DNA from: DAOMFB01 sp963801475
GTDB lineage: Bacteria; Acidobacteriota; Thermoanaerobaculia; UBA5066
Assembly (NCBI GenBank): GCA_963801475.1
Contig: CAWDEX010000001.1
Location: 868,001 to 932,000 of the forward strand
DNA length: 64,000 nucleotides
Reading direction: 5' to 3'
The notes beneath the pieces were generated by a model, which was not told where the DNA came from, did not search any database, and saw only the letters and a list, made by a program, of their open reading frames with translations. The stretch's first letter is position 1. Each line of letters begins with the position of its first letter. Position numbers and translations under genes: made by a program. Below are positions 9,598 through 17,907 of this stretch, one piece after another.

Positions 9598-11575
9598 TTG
9601 ACCGACTCCAACCGGTTCCGACAGTTCCTCCTGGGAAAGCGTCGGGACGTCACTGACCCCGGCGTCTTCCACCGGCTCTCCCTCGTCGCGTTCCTCGCGT
9701 GGGTCGGCCTCGGCGCCGACGGGCTCTCCTCCTCCGCATACGGCCCCGACGAGGCCTTCCGCGCCCTCGGCAGCCACCACGCCCTCGCCATCGTCCTCGT
9801 GGCGATGACGGCCGTGACCATCGCCGTCATCTCCACCGCCTACTCCAACCTCATCGAGCACTTTCCGGGCGGCGGCGGCGGGTACCTCGTGGCCACGAAG
9901 CTCCTCGGGGAGAAGGCCGGCGTCGTCTCGGGGTGCGCGCTCCTCGTCGATTACGTCCTGACGATCACGGTCTCCGTGGCGTCCGGATGCGACCAGATCT
10001 GGAATTTTCTTCCGGCCGACCTCGGCCGCTACAAGCCGGGAGCCGAGCTTCTGATCCTGCTCCTCCTCGTTGCTCTGAACCTCCGGGGCGTGAAGGAATC
10101 CGTCACGCTCCTCGTGCCGATCTTCCTCGTCTTCGGCGTGTCGCACCTGGCGGCGATCGCCTACGTCTTCGCGTCGCACGCCGGGTCGCTCCCCACGGTC
10201 TTTTCCGGGGCCGCACGCGACCTCGCGGAGACACGGTCGACGATGGGCTTCTGGCCGCTCGCGTTCGTCCTCCTCAGGGCGTACTCGATGGGCGGGGGCA
10301 CCTACACGGGGATCGAGGCGGTCTCCAACGGCGTCACGATGCTCCGGGAGCCCCGTGTGAAGACCGCGAAGAGGACGATGTTCCTGATGGCGGCCTCGCT
10401 CGCCTTCACGGCGGGAGGCATCCTGTTCGGGTACCTCCTCGTCGCTGCCCGTCCCCAGGCGGGAAAGACGATGAACTTCGTCCTCTTCGACACTCTCTTC
10501 GGCGGGTGGCGTCCCGGGGGCGTGGCGATCGGGAGCACGCTCGTCCTGACGCTGCTGGTCTCGGAGGCCGCGCTTCTCTTCGTCGCGGCCCAGACCGGCT
10601 TTCTCGACGGCCCGCGCATCCTCGGGAACATGGCGGTCGATTCGTGGATGCCCCACCGCTTCGCGCAGCTCTCGGACCGGCTCGTCACGCAGAACGGCGT
10701 CCTCGTGATGGGTCTCGCCGCCGTCGCGGCCCTTCTTTACACGCACGGCAACATCTCGACGCTCGTCGTCATGTATTCGATCAACGTCTTCCTCACGTTC
10801 TCGCTCACCGAGCTCGGCATGGCCCGGCACTGGATCGCCCAGCGGGGACGGGAGACGCGGTGGAAGCGCCAGTTCGCGATCCAGGGGACCGGATTCGTCC
10901 TCTGCGTGACGATCCTCGGAGTCACCCTCTACGAGAAGTTCGCCGAGGGGGGGTGGATGACGACGCTGGTGACGAGCGCGGTGATCGGGCTCAGTTTCCT
11001 CATTCGCGCCCATTACAACCACGTGAAACGGGACCTGAAGCGGCTCGACGACATCCTCGTCCCGATTGCGCCCGTGACCGGGACGCGCGAGGGGGTGGCC
11101 GAGCTGGACCGGAAGCTCCCTACGGCGATCCTGACGGTCGACCGGTTCTCGGGCTACGGACTGCACCAGCTCCTGAGCATCCACGGCCTCTTCCCCGGGC
11201 ACTACAGAAACATCGTCTTCGTCTCGGTGGCGGTGGTCGACTCCGGGAGCTTCAAAGGGAGCGACGAGGTCGGGCGGCTGGAGGTCGCCACGCGCGAGAG
11301 CCTCGAGACGATACGTCGCCTGGGCGCGCGCGCACGGCTGGAACGCCACCTACCGGATGGCGGTGGACACCGAGGCCGTGGAGAAGGTCGTCGGGATCTG
11401 CGCCGAGCTCGCCAAGGAGTTTCCGAAGTCGGTCGTCTTCTCCGGGAAGCTCGTCTTCCGGAAGCCGAGATGGTACGACGCCCTCCTGCACAACGAGACG
11501 GCCCTCTCCATCCAGCGGCGCCTCCAGGTTTCGGGCGTTCCGTCCGTCGTCCTACCGGTCCGCGCGGCCGTCTGA
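9598..11575 (+). CDS. KimA-like APC-superfamily potassium importer, frameshifted near 11308
   Basis: A twelve-helix APC permease of the KimA/YdaO type, which in Bacillus imports K+ with protons. TTG at 9598 starts the frame; the first helix break carries GADGLSSSAYGPDEA (D41, Y48), the region equivalent to the KimA cation site. The frame is good to about residue 570 and then shifts. Removing one base at about 11305-11308 restores RYVAWARAHGWNATYR and a typical family C-terminus with SGKLVF, LLHNETALSIQRRL and VVLPVR, ending at 11575, 658 residues in all. Without the correction the protein loses its last 88 residues. Sequencing error or recent inactivation are both possible. It sits divergent from the kdp regulator genes, and the shared site at 9494 suggests joint control. 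Confidence 0.82.
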
Positions 11576-11613
11576 CCGGCCGGGAAACGGGGCCTCCCGC
11601 GCCGGGAACGCTC

Positions 11614-11635
11614 CCCGGGACCCCCGGCTCCCGGG
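11614..11635. terminator. Hairpin between convergent genes
   Basis: The 60-base gap between the KimA-like gene and lpdA, which converge, contains a 7-bp inverted repeat CCCGGGA / TCCCGGG with an 8-base loop. There is no T-run on either side, so it is at best a weak or factor-dependent terminator. Confidence 0.25.
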
Positions 11636-11636
11636 A

Positions 11637-13055
11637 TCACCCGTGGATGTTCTGTCCGTGGACCGCCTCCGCCGCCTCGTGCAGCGCCTCGGACAACGTC
11701 GGGTGGGCGTGGATCGTCCGGATCATCTCCTCGGTCGTCGCCTCGCAGCGGAGGAAGGCGGCCGCCTGGCCGATCAGCTCGGTCGCGAGCGGGCCGACGA
11801 CGTGGACCCCGAGGATCTCGTCGTACTTCTTCTCCGAGACGATCTTCACGAACCCCTCGTTCGTGTGCTCCATGGCGCTCTTGGCCAGGACCTGGAACCC
11901 GAATTTCCCGACGGCCACGTCGTATCCGCGCTCGCGCGCCTTCGACTCCGAAAGGCCGATCGAGGCGACCTCCGGGTCGGTGTAGGTGCAGCCGGGAACC
12001 TGGTCGCGGTTGATAGGCTGCGTCGGCACCCCGGCCATCGTCTCGGCGGCGACGATCCCCTCGGCCGAGGCGACGTGGGCGAGCCAGATCGTCGGCGTGA
12101 CGTCCCCGATGGCCCAGACGCCCGGGACGTTCGTCCGCTGGAAAGCGTCCACGACGACGTAGCCCTTCTCGGTGGCGACGCCCGCCGTCTCGAGGCCGAG
12201 CCCGTCGGTCAGGGGGCGCCGCCCGACGGCGAGGAGGACCTTTTCGACAGTCCACGAAAGCGGCTCGCCGGCGGGCCCCGTCGCGGCGACCGTCACGCTG
12301 CCGTCGGGGTTCCGCGTGACGGCCTCGACGGCCGTCTTCGTGTGGCAGGCGATGCCACGCTTCCGGAACGACTTCTCGATCTCCTTCGAGATTTCCTCGT
12401 CCTCGACGGGGAGGAGCCGGGGGAGAACCTCGACGAGAACGGTCTTGGTCCCGTATCGCGCGAAGCAGGATGCGAATTCCGACCCGACCGCACCGGACCC
12501 GATGACGAGCAGCGAGGCGGGAACGGAGGTCGACTTCAGGATGTGGTCCGAGTTCAGGATCGAGGCGCCGTCCGCCTTGAGAAAGGGGAGGTCGCGCGGC
12601 ACGGAGCCGGTCGCGATCAGGACGTTCTTCGCCTCGAGCACCGTCTCGCTCCCGCCGGCGATGACGGCCACGCGGCCCGGTCCGTCGAGCCGCCCGAAGC
12701 CGGCCTGGACCTCGATCCGGTGCTTCTTCATCAGGTACTCGACGCCCCGGGCCCCCTTGAGGACGACCTTGTCGCGGAACTTCGCCACGCCGGCGAAATC
12801 GAGCTCGACGCCGGCCGTCTTCACGCCGAAGTCGGCGGCGTGCTTCGCCTCGTCGAAGAGGGTCGCTGACTTGAGCATCGCCTTCGTCGGAATGCAGCCG
12901 CGGTGGAGGCAGGAGCCCCCGAGGCCGACGCCGGGAACCTTGGCGTCCTTCTCGACGACCGCGGTCTTCAGGCCGAGCTGGGCCGCGCGGATGGCGGCCA
13001 CGTAGCCGCCGGGACCGGAGCCGATGACGACGAGATCGTAGGCGGGAGCGGTCAC
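11637..13055 (-). CDS. lpdA: Dihydrolipoyl dehydrogenase
   Basis: E3 flavoprotein of 2-oxoacid dehydrogenase and glycine cleavage complexes, 472 residues from GTG 13055. That start is chosen because AAGGAG lies five bases before it. FAD-binding GSGPGGYVAAIRAAQLG is at the N-terminus. The redox disulfide is in GGSCLHRGCIPTKA, the NAD-binding motif in VIGSGAVGSEFA, and the second FAD motif in WAIGDVTPTIWLAH. The C-terminal dimer interface has the active-site HAHPTLSEALHEA. A perfect TATAAT on its strand lies 40 bases upstream. It stands alone, divergent from the ferritin-like gene, so its partner complex is encoded elsewhere. Confidence 0.95.
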   Translation of the reverse strand: MTAPAYDLVVIGSGPGGYVAAIRAAQLGLKTAVVEKDAKVPGVGLGGSCLHRGCIPTKAMLKSATLFDEAKHAADFGVKTAGVELDFAGVAKFRDKVVLKGARGVEYLMKKHRIEVQAGFGRLDGPGRVAVIAGGSETVLEAKNVLIATGSVPRDLPFLKADGASILNSDHILKSTSVPASLLVIGSGAVGSEFASCFARYGTKTVLVEVLPRLLPVEDEEISKEIEKSFRKRGIACHTKTAVEAVTRNPDGSVTVAATGPAGEPLSWTVEKVLLAVGRRPLTDGLGLETAGVATEKGYVVVDAFQRTNVPGVWAIGDVTPTIWLAHVASAEGIVAAETMAGVPTQPINRDQVPGCTYTDPEVASIGLSESKARERGYDVAVGKFGFQVLAKSAMEHTNEGFVKIVSEKKYDEILGVHVVGPLATELIGQAAAFLRCEATTEEMIRTIHAHPTLSEALHEAAEAVHGQNIHG

Positions 13056-13094
13056 GTTCACTCCTTGGCGCGCCGGGCGGCGCGGAGCGCGCGA

Positions 13095-13100
13095 ATTATA
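13095..13100 (-). promoter_or_regulatory. -10 hexamer TATAAT of lpdA
   Basis: A consensus TATAAT on the minus strand in an otherwise GC-only stretch, about 40 bases before the lpdA GTG. No good -35 is visible. It leaves room for a leader of about 33 bases with the AAGGAG ribosome site. Confidence 0.55.
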
Positions 13101-13149
13101 GGCGGCGGGCCCCGCGTCCCCCGATATCATGCGCGCGAAGGAGCACGTC

Positions 13150-13623
13150 ATGGCCCGCGATCACTACGACACCGCGGCCGTCGTCCGGCAGCTGAACCGG
13201 ATCCTCGAGGCGGAGCTGGCCGGCGTCGTCCGCTACACGCACTACTCGTTCATGGTTTTCGGATTCCACCGGATCGCCATCGTCCAGTGGCTTCGCGGGC
13301 AGGCGACCGAATCGCTCACGCACGCCACGGAGGCGGGGGAGATGATCACGAGCCTCGGCGGGCATCCCTCGCTCGGCATCGGCCCCCTGCTCGACACGCA
13401 CCGGAGCGACCTCTTGGACATTCTCGAGGAGGCGCTCGAGCACGAGACGTCCGCCCTCGACCTCTACCGGGGCCTGATCCCGCTCGTCGAGGGGAAGTCG
13501 GTCATGCTCGAGGAGTACGCCCGGAAGATGATCGGCACCGAGGAGGCGCACGTCGGCGAGGTCCGGAAGATGCTGCGGGGCCCCGAGGCCCTCGCCCCCA
13601 CGGCGCCGAAGCGGAAGAAGTAG
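13150..13623 (+). CDS. Bacterioferritin-like di-iron protein
   Basis: A 157-residue four-helix ferritin-like protein. ATG 13150 is preferred over an in-frame ATG at 13129 because GAAGGAG lies seven bases before it. Metal ligands of the bacterioferritin type are visible: Glu in LEAELAGVVRY, Glu and His around ATESLTHA, Glu in EEALEHETSALDLY, and EExH in GTEEAHVGEV. Such proteins store or detoxify iron in the cytoplasm. It may also help manage iron for the heme-rich proteins encoded further on; that link is speculation. The Lys-rich end (PKRKK) is unusual but short. Confidence 0.82.
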   Translation: MARDHYDTAAVVRQLNRILEAELAGVVRYTHYSFMVFGFHRIAIVQWLRGQATESLTHATEAGEMITSLGGHPSLGIGPLLDTHRSDLLDILEEALEHETSALDLYRGLIPLVEGKSVMLEEYARKMIGTEEAHVGEVRKMLRGPEALAPTAPKRKK

Positions 13624-13679
13624 GCGCTCCGCCCCGGAGGCGCGGGCCGCTTCGTCCGCAGGGGCGTGGCGGGCGGTAA

Positions 13680-13685
13680 TAAGAT
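13680..13685 (+). promoter_or_regulatory. -10-like TAAGAT before kinase gene
   Basis: TAAGAT in GC-rich surroundings, 12 bases before the ATG at 13698. Transcription would begin within about six bases of the start codon, giving a leaderless or nearly leaderless mRNA. No ribosome site is seen. Confidence 0.45.
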
Positions 13686-13697
13686 TCCGTCTCACCG

Positions 13698-16094
13698 ATG
13701 GACGCCGACCGCGCGACGCGCTACCGGGTGATCCGGCCCCTGGGCTCGGGCGGGATGAGCGAGGTCTTCCTCGCCGAGGACCGGGACCTCCACCGCCCGG
13801 TGGCCCTGAAGGTCCTGAAGGAGTGCGCCGGGGGAGATGCCGCCCGCCTCCGCCTCCTCCGGGAGGCGCGGCTCGCCTCACAGCTCTCGCACCCGGGGAT
13901 CGGGGTCATCTACGAGATCTCCGAGATGGAGACGGGCGGGGAGAGGCGCAGCTTCATCGCCATGGAGTACGTCGAGGGAGAGACCCTGCGTGCCCACGTG
14001 GAGAAGAACGCGCCGGCGCTCCCGGAGATCCTCGGGCTCGTCCGACAGGTGGCCGACGCCCTCGCCGCGGCCCACGAACGCGGCGTCGTCCACCGGGACG
14101 TGAAGCCGTCGAACGTGATGGTCTCCGCCGCCGGGCGCGTGAAAGTACTCGACTTCGGCCTCGCGGCGTACGTGCCTCCGGCCGGAAGCTCCGACGATAC
14201 CTGGAGCGTCTTCGCGGGGGACGCGGACGCCCCGGGGGGCGCCCTGCTCGGCACGCTCGCCTACATGTCCCCCGAGCAGGCCCTCGGCCGCGATGTGGAC
14301 GGCCGGAGCGACGTCTTCTCGCTCGGCGTCGTCCTTTTCGAGCTCGTGACGGGCGGGCTGCCGTTCCCCGGCGCCAACGCCGTGGAAGTGATCGAGGCGA
14401 TCCGGCACGCCGAGCCGGCGGCGCCGGTGACGGAGAAGGCCCTGCCCGCCTCCCTTGGGAGCCTCCTGAAGCGGATGCTCGCGAAGGATCCGGCGGATCG
14501 GCCGGCGACGATGCACGAGGTGGGGCGCGAGATCGATGATCTCGAGCGGGCGCTGCGTGACGGAACGGCGGCTCCGGCGCTCCCCGCCGCCCGGGGGCCG
14601 GGCCGGTCGATCGCGGTCGTGGCCTTCGAGAACATCACGAAGAACCCGGAGGACGACTGGCTGGGAACCGGGATCGCCGAGACGGCCTCGGCCGACCTCA
14701 AGGCGATCGAAGGGGTGACGGTGATCGCCCGCGAGCGGGTGAACGAGGTCCTCCGGAAGCTGACGGGCGGCACGGACGCGCCGGAGGCGGACCTCGCGGC
14801 GCGCATCGGGCTCGAGCTGGACGCCCGCTGGGTCGTCAGCGGCGGCCTCCAGCGGGTTGGAGAGACGGTGCGCGTCACGGCGCGGCTGACCGAGCCTGCG
14901 ACCGGCGCCGTCCTCCGGACGGTGAAGCTCGACGGAACCATGGCCGGACTCTTCTCCCTTCAGGACCGCGTGGTCGAGGAGCTCACGGCCGGCCTCGACC
15001 TCGCGCCCCGGCCCGGAACGGCCGAGGGGGACGAGACTCGCGTCCTGGAGGCCTACGAGGCGCTTTCGAAGGGGGTCGTCAACCTTCGCGCCGAGAGCCC
15101 GGACGCCCTCGACCGCGCGATCCTCCTTTTCGAGAGGGCGGTCGCCTTCGACCCGGGATACGCGCGGGCGTGGACGGAGCTCGGGAGCGCGTACGACCTG
15201 AAAGGGACGTACCTGAGCCTCCCGGAGCTGACCGAGCGAGCCATCGCGGCGTTCCGGAAGGCCCTCGAGCGAAACCCCCGGCTCACGCGCGCACGCCGGG
15301 AGCTCGGCATCAATCTCATCGACAGCGGCCGGGTCGAGGAGGGGATGGCCGAAGTCCGGAAGGCTCTCGAGCTGGATCCGGGGGACGCCGGCGCCCATCA
15401 CTCCCTCGGACGGGCGTATTTCGTCGGGCTCGGCCGCTTCGCCGAGGCGGCCGTCCAGTTCGACCGGGCCCTCGAATTGAATCCCCGGTACGGGTGGGCG
15501 GCGCTCCAGCTCGCCCATTGCGCGGCGCTTCTTCGCGACTTTCCGAGGGCGGAACGCGCCGCCCGGCGGGCAGTCGAGCTGCAGGAGGCCTTCCTCTCGG
15601 GGCGCGAGGGGGCCCTCATCGTCGGCGGACACACGCGGCTGGGCCAGATCGCAGCGCTTCAGGGCCGGCACGAGGAAGCCCTCGCAGAGTTCGACCGGGA
15701 GCTGGCGTTCCTGCAGCAGTACGGCCACGCGCTGAAGGAACGGCACTTCGTGGAGCTTCAGCAGAGGATCGGCAGCTCGCGCCTCCGCCTGGGGCGTCGC
15801 GAAGAGGGAACGGCGGCTCTCGGGGCGGCGCTCGAGGCCTTCGGCCGGCGGCTCGGAATGGGGTCCGACGATCCCTTTACGCGCTACTACGCGGCCTGCG
15901 CGGCAGCCCCGCTCGGGCGGACGGACGAAGCTCTCGCCCATCTCGCGAAGGCCGCCGCGCAGCGGCCGGCCTTCACCGCGGCGCGCGCCGCGATCGAGCC
16001 GGATCTTCAGGTGCTGCGCGAAGACTCGCGGTTCCGTGCTGTCGTAGCCGGGTCGTCCGGCGAGGTCCCGGGGGCTCCGCAAGCCGCCCCCTGA
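13698..16094 (+). CDS. Ser/Thr protein kinase with TolB-like domain and TPR repeats
   Basis: A 798-residue signalling protein. The Hanks-type kinase domain (about 9-280) has GSGGMSEV, catalytic lysine K38, the loop HRDVKPSN with D134, DFG with D152 and the APE-like MSPEQAL, so it should be active. Residues 305-440 form a TolB/FlgO-like domain (IAVVAFENITKNPEDDWLG, LDARWVVSGGLQ), common in acidobacterial kinases. At least five TPR units follow (DPGYARAWTELGSAYDLKG and similar). No transmembrane segment is apparent, so it is probably cytoplasmic. Its 3' end overlaps the opposite DUF1259 gene by 88 bases. Substrates are unknown. Confidence 0.9.
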   Translation: MDADRATRYRVIRPLGSGGMSEVFLAEDRDLHRPVALKVLKECAGGDAARLRLLREARLASQLSHPGIGVIYEISEMETGGERRSFIAMEYVEGETLRAHVEKNAPALPEILGLVRQVADALAAAHERGVVHRDVKPSNVMVSAAGRVKVLDFGLAAYVPPAGSSDDTWSVFAGDADAPGGALLGTLAYMSPEQALGRDVDGRSDVFSLGVVLFELVTGGLPFPGANAVEVIEAIRHAEPAAPVTEKALPASLGSLLKRMLAKDPADRPATMHEVGREIDDLERALRDGTAAPALPAARGPGRSIAVVAFENITKNPEDDWLGTGIAETASADLKAIEGVTVIARERVNEVLRKLTGGTDAPEADLAARIGLELDARWVVSGGLQRVGETVRVTARLTEPATGAVLRTVKLDGTMAGLFSLQDRVVEELTAGLDLAPRPGTAEGDETRVLEAYEALSKGVVNLRAESPDALDRAILLFERAVAFDPGYARAWTELGSAYDLKGTYLSLPELTERAIAAFRKALERNPRLTRARRELGINLIDSGRVEEGMAEVRKALELDPGDAGAHHSLGRAYFVGLGRFAEAAVQFDRALELNPRYGWAALQLAHCAALLRDFPRAERAARRAVELQEAFLSGREGALIVGGHTRLGQIAALQGRHEEALAEFDRELAFLQQYGHALKERHFVELQQRIGSSRLRLGRREEGTAALGAALEAFGRRLGMGSDDPFTRYYAACAAAPLGRTDEALAHLAKAAAQRPAFTAARAAIEPDLQVLREDSRFRAVVAGSSGEVPGAPQAAP

Positions 16095-17110
16095 GACCGC
16101 CGGGCCCGGGAAGGCTCCGGCGAGTCATCGCGTCGTTCCGACCGGTTCGGCGATGACCTTGAGGAGGCGCTCGCGCCGGATGCCGCCGCGAGCGCGCTCT
16201 TCAGGCCACGGGCGAGTCCGGCGGCCGGTCCGCGCCCCCAGTAGTGAAGGAAGAGCGTCCGGGGCGACTCGCCGGTCATGTGGTGGTGGATGGCGACGAC
16301 GTGGATGCCGGCCTTCCGCAGCGCTTTCAGTACGGGCTGGAGTTCGTCCTCGTGAACCGCGAAATCGCCATCCACGATGGCGTTCTCGTCCGTTCCCGCG
16401 AAGGCGGCCCAGGTGTTGACGCCCATCTCGGCTCCCGCCTCGCATCCGCACGCCATCGTCACGCTCCGGCCGACCACCGCCTTGTACATACCGTCCTTCG
16501 TCGTCCCCTTCAGGCCGAAGAGGGCGTCGAGCGGGGGGGCCGTGATGGCGGAACGGGCGGGCACCGGGGGGCCGCCGAAACCCGCCGCGGGCCTCGGAGC
16601 GGCTGCACGGACGGCCTTCACGGCCGCCAGCGTCTTCCCGACGCCCCCGGCCAGCATCTCGACGGCTCCGTCGCCCGCGAGGTGCATGAAGAAGACCCGG
16701 GGCTTCTCATGTAGGAAATGGTTGTGAAGCGCCGTCACCTCGAGACCGCTCTCGAGGGCCGCGCTCATCGCGGGGCTCACCTCGTCCTCGAAAAGGACCA
16801 GGTCGCCCATGACCATCACCTTTCCGTCCACGCTCGCCTTGAAGGCGGCCCAGGACGTGAGACCCACGAAGGGCGGCATCGTCCACCCGTCGACCTCCAC
16901 GGGGACGTCGGTCCGCGGCGCCGTGACCTTGAAGACCCGTTCCGCGGCGTTCCAGGTCCCCTTGAGCCCGGTCAATCGCTCGACGGACGCGGTGTCGAGA
17001 GGCGACTTCGGGTCGTCGCCCGCGAGGAGGGAACGCGCCGCGAGAAGCAGGAGGGCGAGCGCCGAAAGGACGCGAACGGGTCTCCAGGGGGTCAGGCTCT
17101 TGTAATACAT
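16007..17110 (-). CDS. DUF1259 (LppY/LpqO-like) secreted protein
   Basis: A 367-residue exported protein with an N-terminal signal segment (VRVLSALALLLLAARSLLAG). It contains two related halves, each with an acidic motif, then VTALHNHFLHEKPRVFFMHL or VVAIHHHMTGESPRTLFLHY, so the domain is internally duplicated. The His clusters could bind metal; the biochemical role of DUF1259 is not established. After about residue 310 the sequence becomes Ser/Arg-rich low complexity running antisense through the end of the kinase gene, so the real C-terminus may have been lost through a small frameshift. It is divergent from chrB, and I recall this family often lying near chromate-resistance genes. Confidence 0.8.
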   Translation of the reverse strand: MYYKSLTPWRPVRVLSALALLLLAARSLLAGDDPKSPLDTASVERLTGLKGTWNAAERVFKVTAPRTDVPVEVDGWTMPPFVGLTSWAAFKASVDGKVMVMGDLVLFEDEVSPAMSAALESGLEVTALHNHFLHEKPRVFFMHLAGDGAVEMLAGGVGKTLAAVKAVRAAAPRPAAGFGGPPVPARSAITAPPLDALFGLKGTTKDGMYKAVVGRSVTMACGCEAGAEMGVNTWAAFAGTDENAIVDGDFAVHEDELQPVLKALRKAGIHVVAIHHHMTGESPRTLFLHYWGRGPAAGLARGLKSALAAASGASASSRSSPNRSERRDDSPEPSRARRSQGAACGAPGTSPDDPATTARNRESSRST

Positions 17111-17125
17111 GTAACAACTACGTTA
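17100..17125. promoter_or_regulatory. AT-rich dyad between DUF1259 and chrB
   Basis: The 31 bases between these divergent genes hold an unusually AT-rich patch with TAAC-N6-GTTA (17112-17125). An imperfect dyad TGTAATAC/ATGTAACA (17101-17116) overlaps the DUF1259 start. It could be an operator, perhaps for ChrB itself, which acts as a regulator in known systems. Inferred only. Confidence 0.35.
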
Positions 17126-17141
17126 GCCTCCGCCGCGGCAG

Positions 17142-17900
17142 ATGTCGAAGACGCAGGCACCGTGGCTGCTGTTTCTCGCCGAGATCCCGGCGGATCGGCC
17201 GACGCTCCGGGTTCGGGTCTGGCGGCGCCTCCGGGCCGTCGGGGCGGTCCGGCTTTCGACCGGCGCCTTCCTCCTGCCGGAGGGGGACGACGAGCGCGAG
17301 GATTTCGACTGGCTGGCCGAAGAGATACGGCGGGGCGGGGGGAAGGCCGTCGTCGCGAAGGTCGACGATCTGGAAGGGCTCTCGCACGCCCGCGTGGTGG
17401 CGCTCCGCCGCCGCGGACGGGCTGCGCCCGTGCACGTGACGCCGCCGCCGCCGTCACCGAAGCGCCTCGATCCGGGGGCGTTCCGCGGCCGGGCCTGGGT
17501 GACCCGGCCGGATCCGAAGAGCGACCGACTGGCCTGCGCCTGGCTCATCCGGCGGTTCCTCGACCCGAAGGCCCGCTTCCGCTTCGCGCCCGATCCGGCG
17601 AGGGTGCGGGGCGGCGTCGCGTTCGACGCGCCCGGCGCCCGCTTCACCCATCGCGGCGAGGACTGCACCTTCGAGGTGCTGGCGCACGATTTCGGAATTC
17701 GCGAGCCGGGCGTCATTCTCGTTGCCGAGGTGATCCACGACATCGACGTAAAGGACGGTAAGTTCTCCCGGCCCGAGACGCCCGGATTCGCGAAGCTTCT
17801 TCAGGGTTTGCGGGCCACTGAGGAGGACGGTGCTCGGCGCGTCGAGAAGGCGCTTCCCCTGTTCGACTGGCTTGCCGCGTCCGGCGCCCGGAACGGCTGA
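17142..17900 (+). CDS. chrB: ChrB-family chromate resistance protein
   Basis: A 252-residue ChrB-like protein. The N-terminal part (WRRLRAVGAVRLSTGAFLLP) matches the regulatory ChrB domain. The C-terminal part has the family pattern SDRLACAWLIRRFLDPKARF, GARFTHRGEDCTFEVLAHDFG and HDIDVKDGKF, with Cys and His residues that could bind metal. ChrB proteins are chromate-responsive regulators of chrA operons. Here the partner, seven bases downstream, is an MFS transporter rather than ChrA, and DUF1259 is divergent. Resistance to chromate or another oxyanion is likely but not shown. Confidence 0.85.
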   Translation: MSKTQAPWLLFLAEIPADRPTLRVRVWRRLRAVGAVRLSTGAFLLPEGDDEREDFDWLAEEIRRGGGKAVVAKVDDLEGLSHARVVALRRRGRAAPVHVTPPPPSPKRLDPGAFRGRAWVTRPDPKSDRLACAWLIRRFLDPKARFRFAPDPARVRGGVAFDAPGARFTHRGEDCTFEVLAHDFGIREPGVILVAEVIHDIDVKDGKFSRPETPGFAKLLQGLRATEEDGARRVEKALPLFDWLAASGARNG

Positions 17901-17907
17901 GGCCGCG

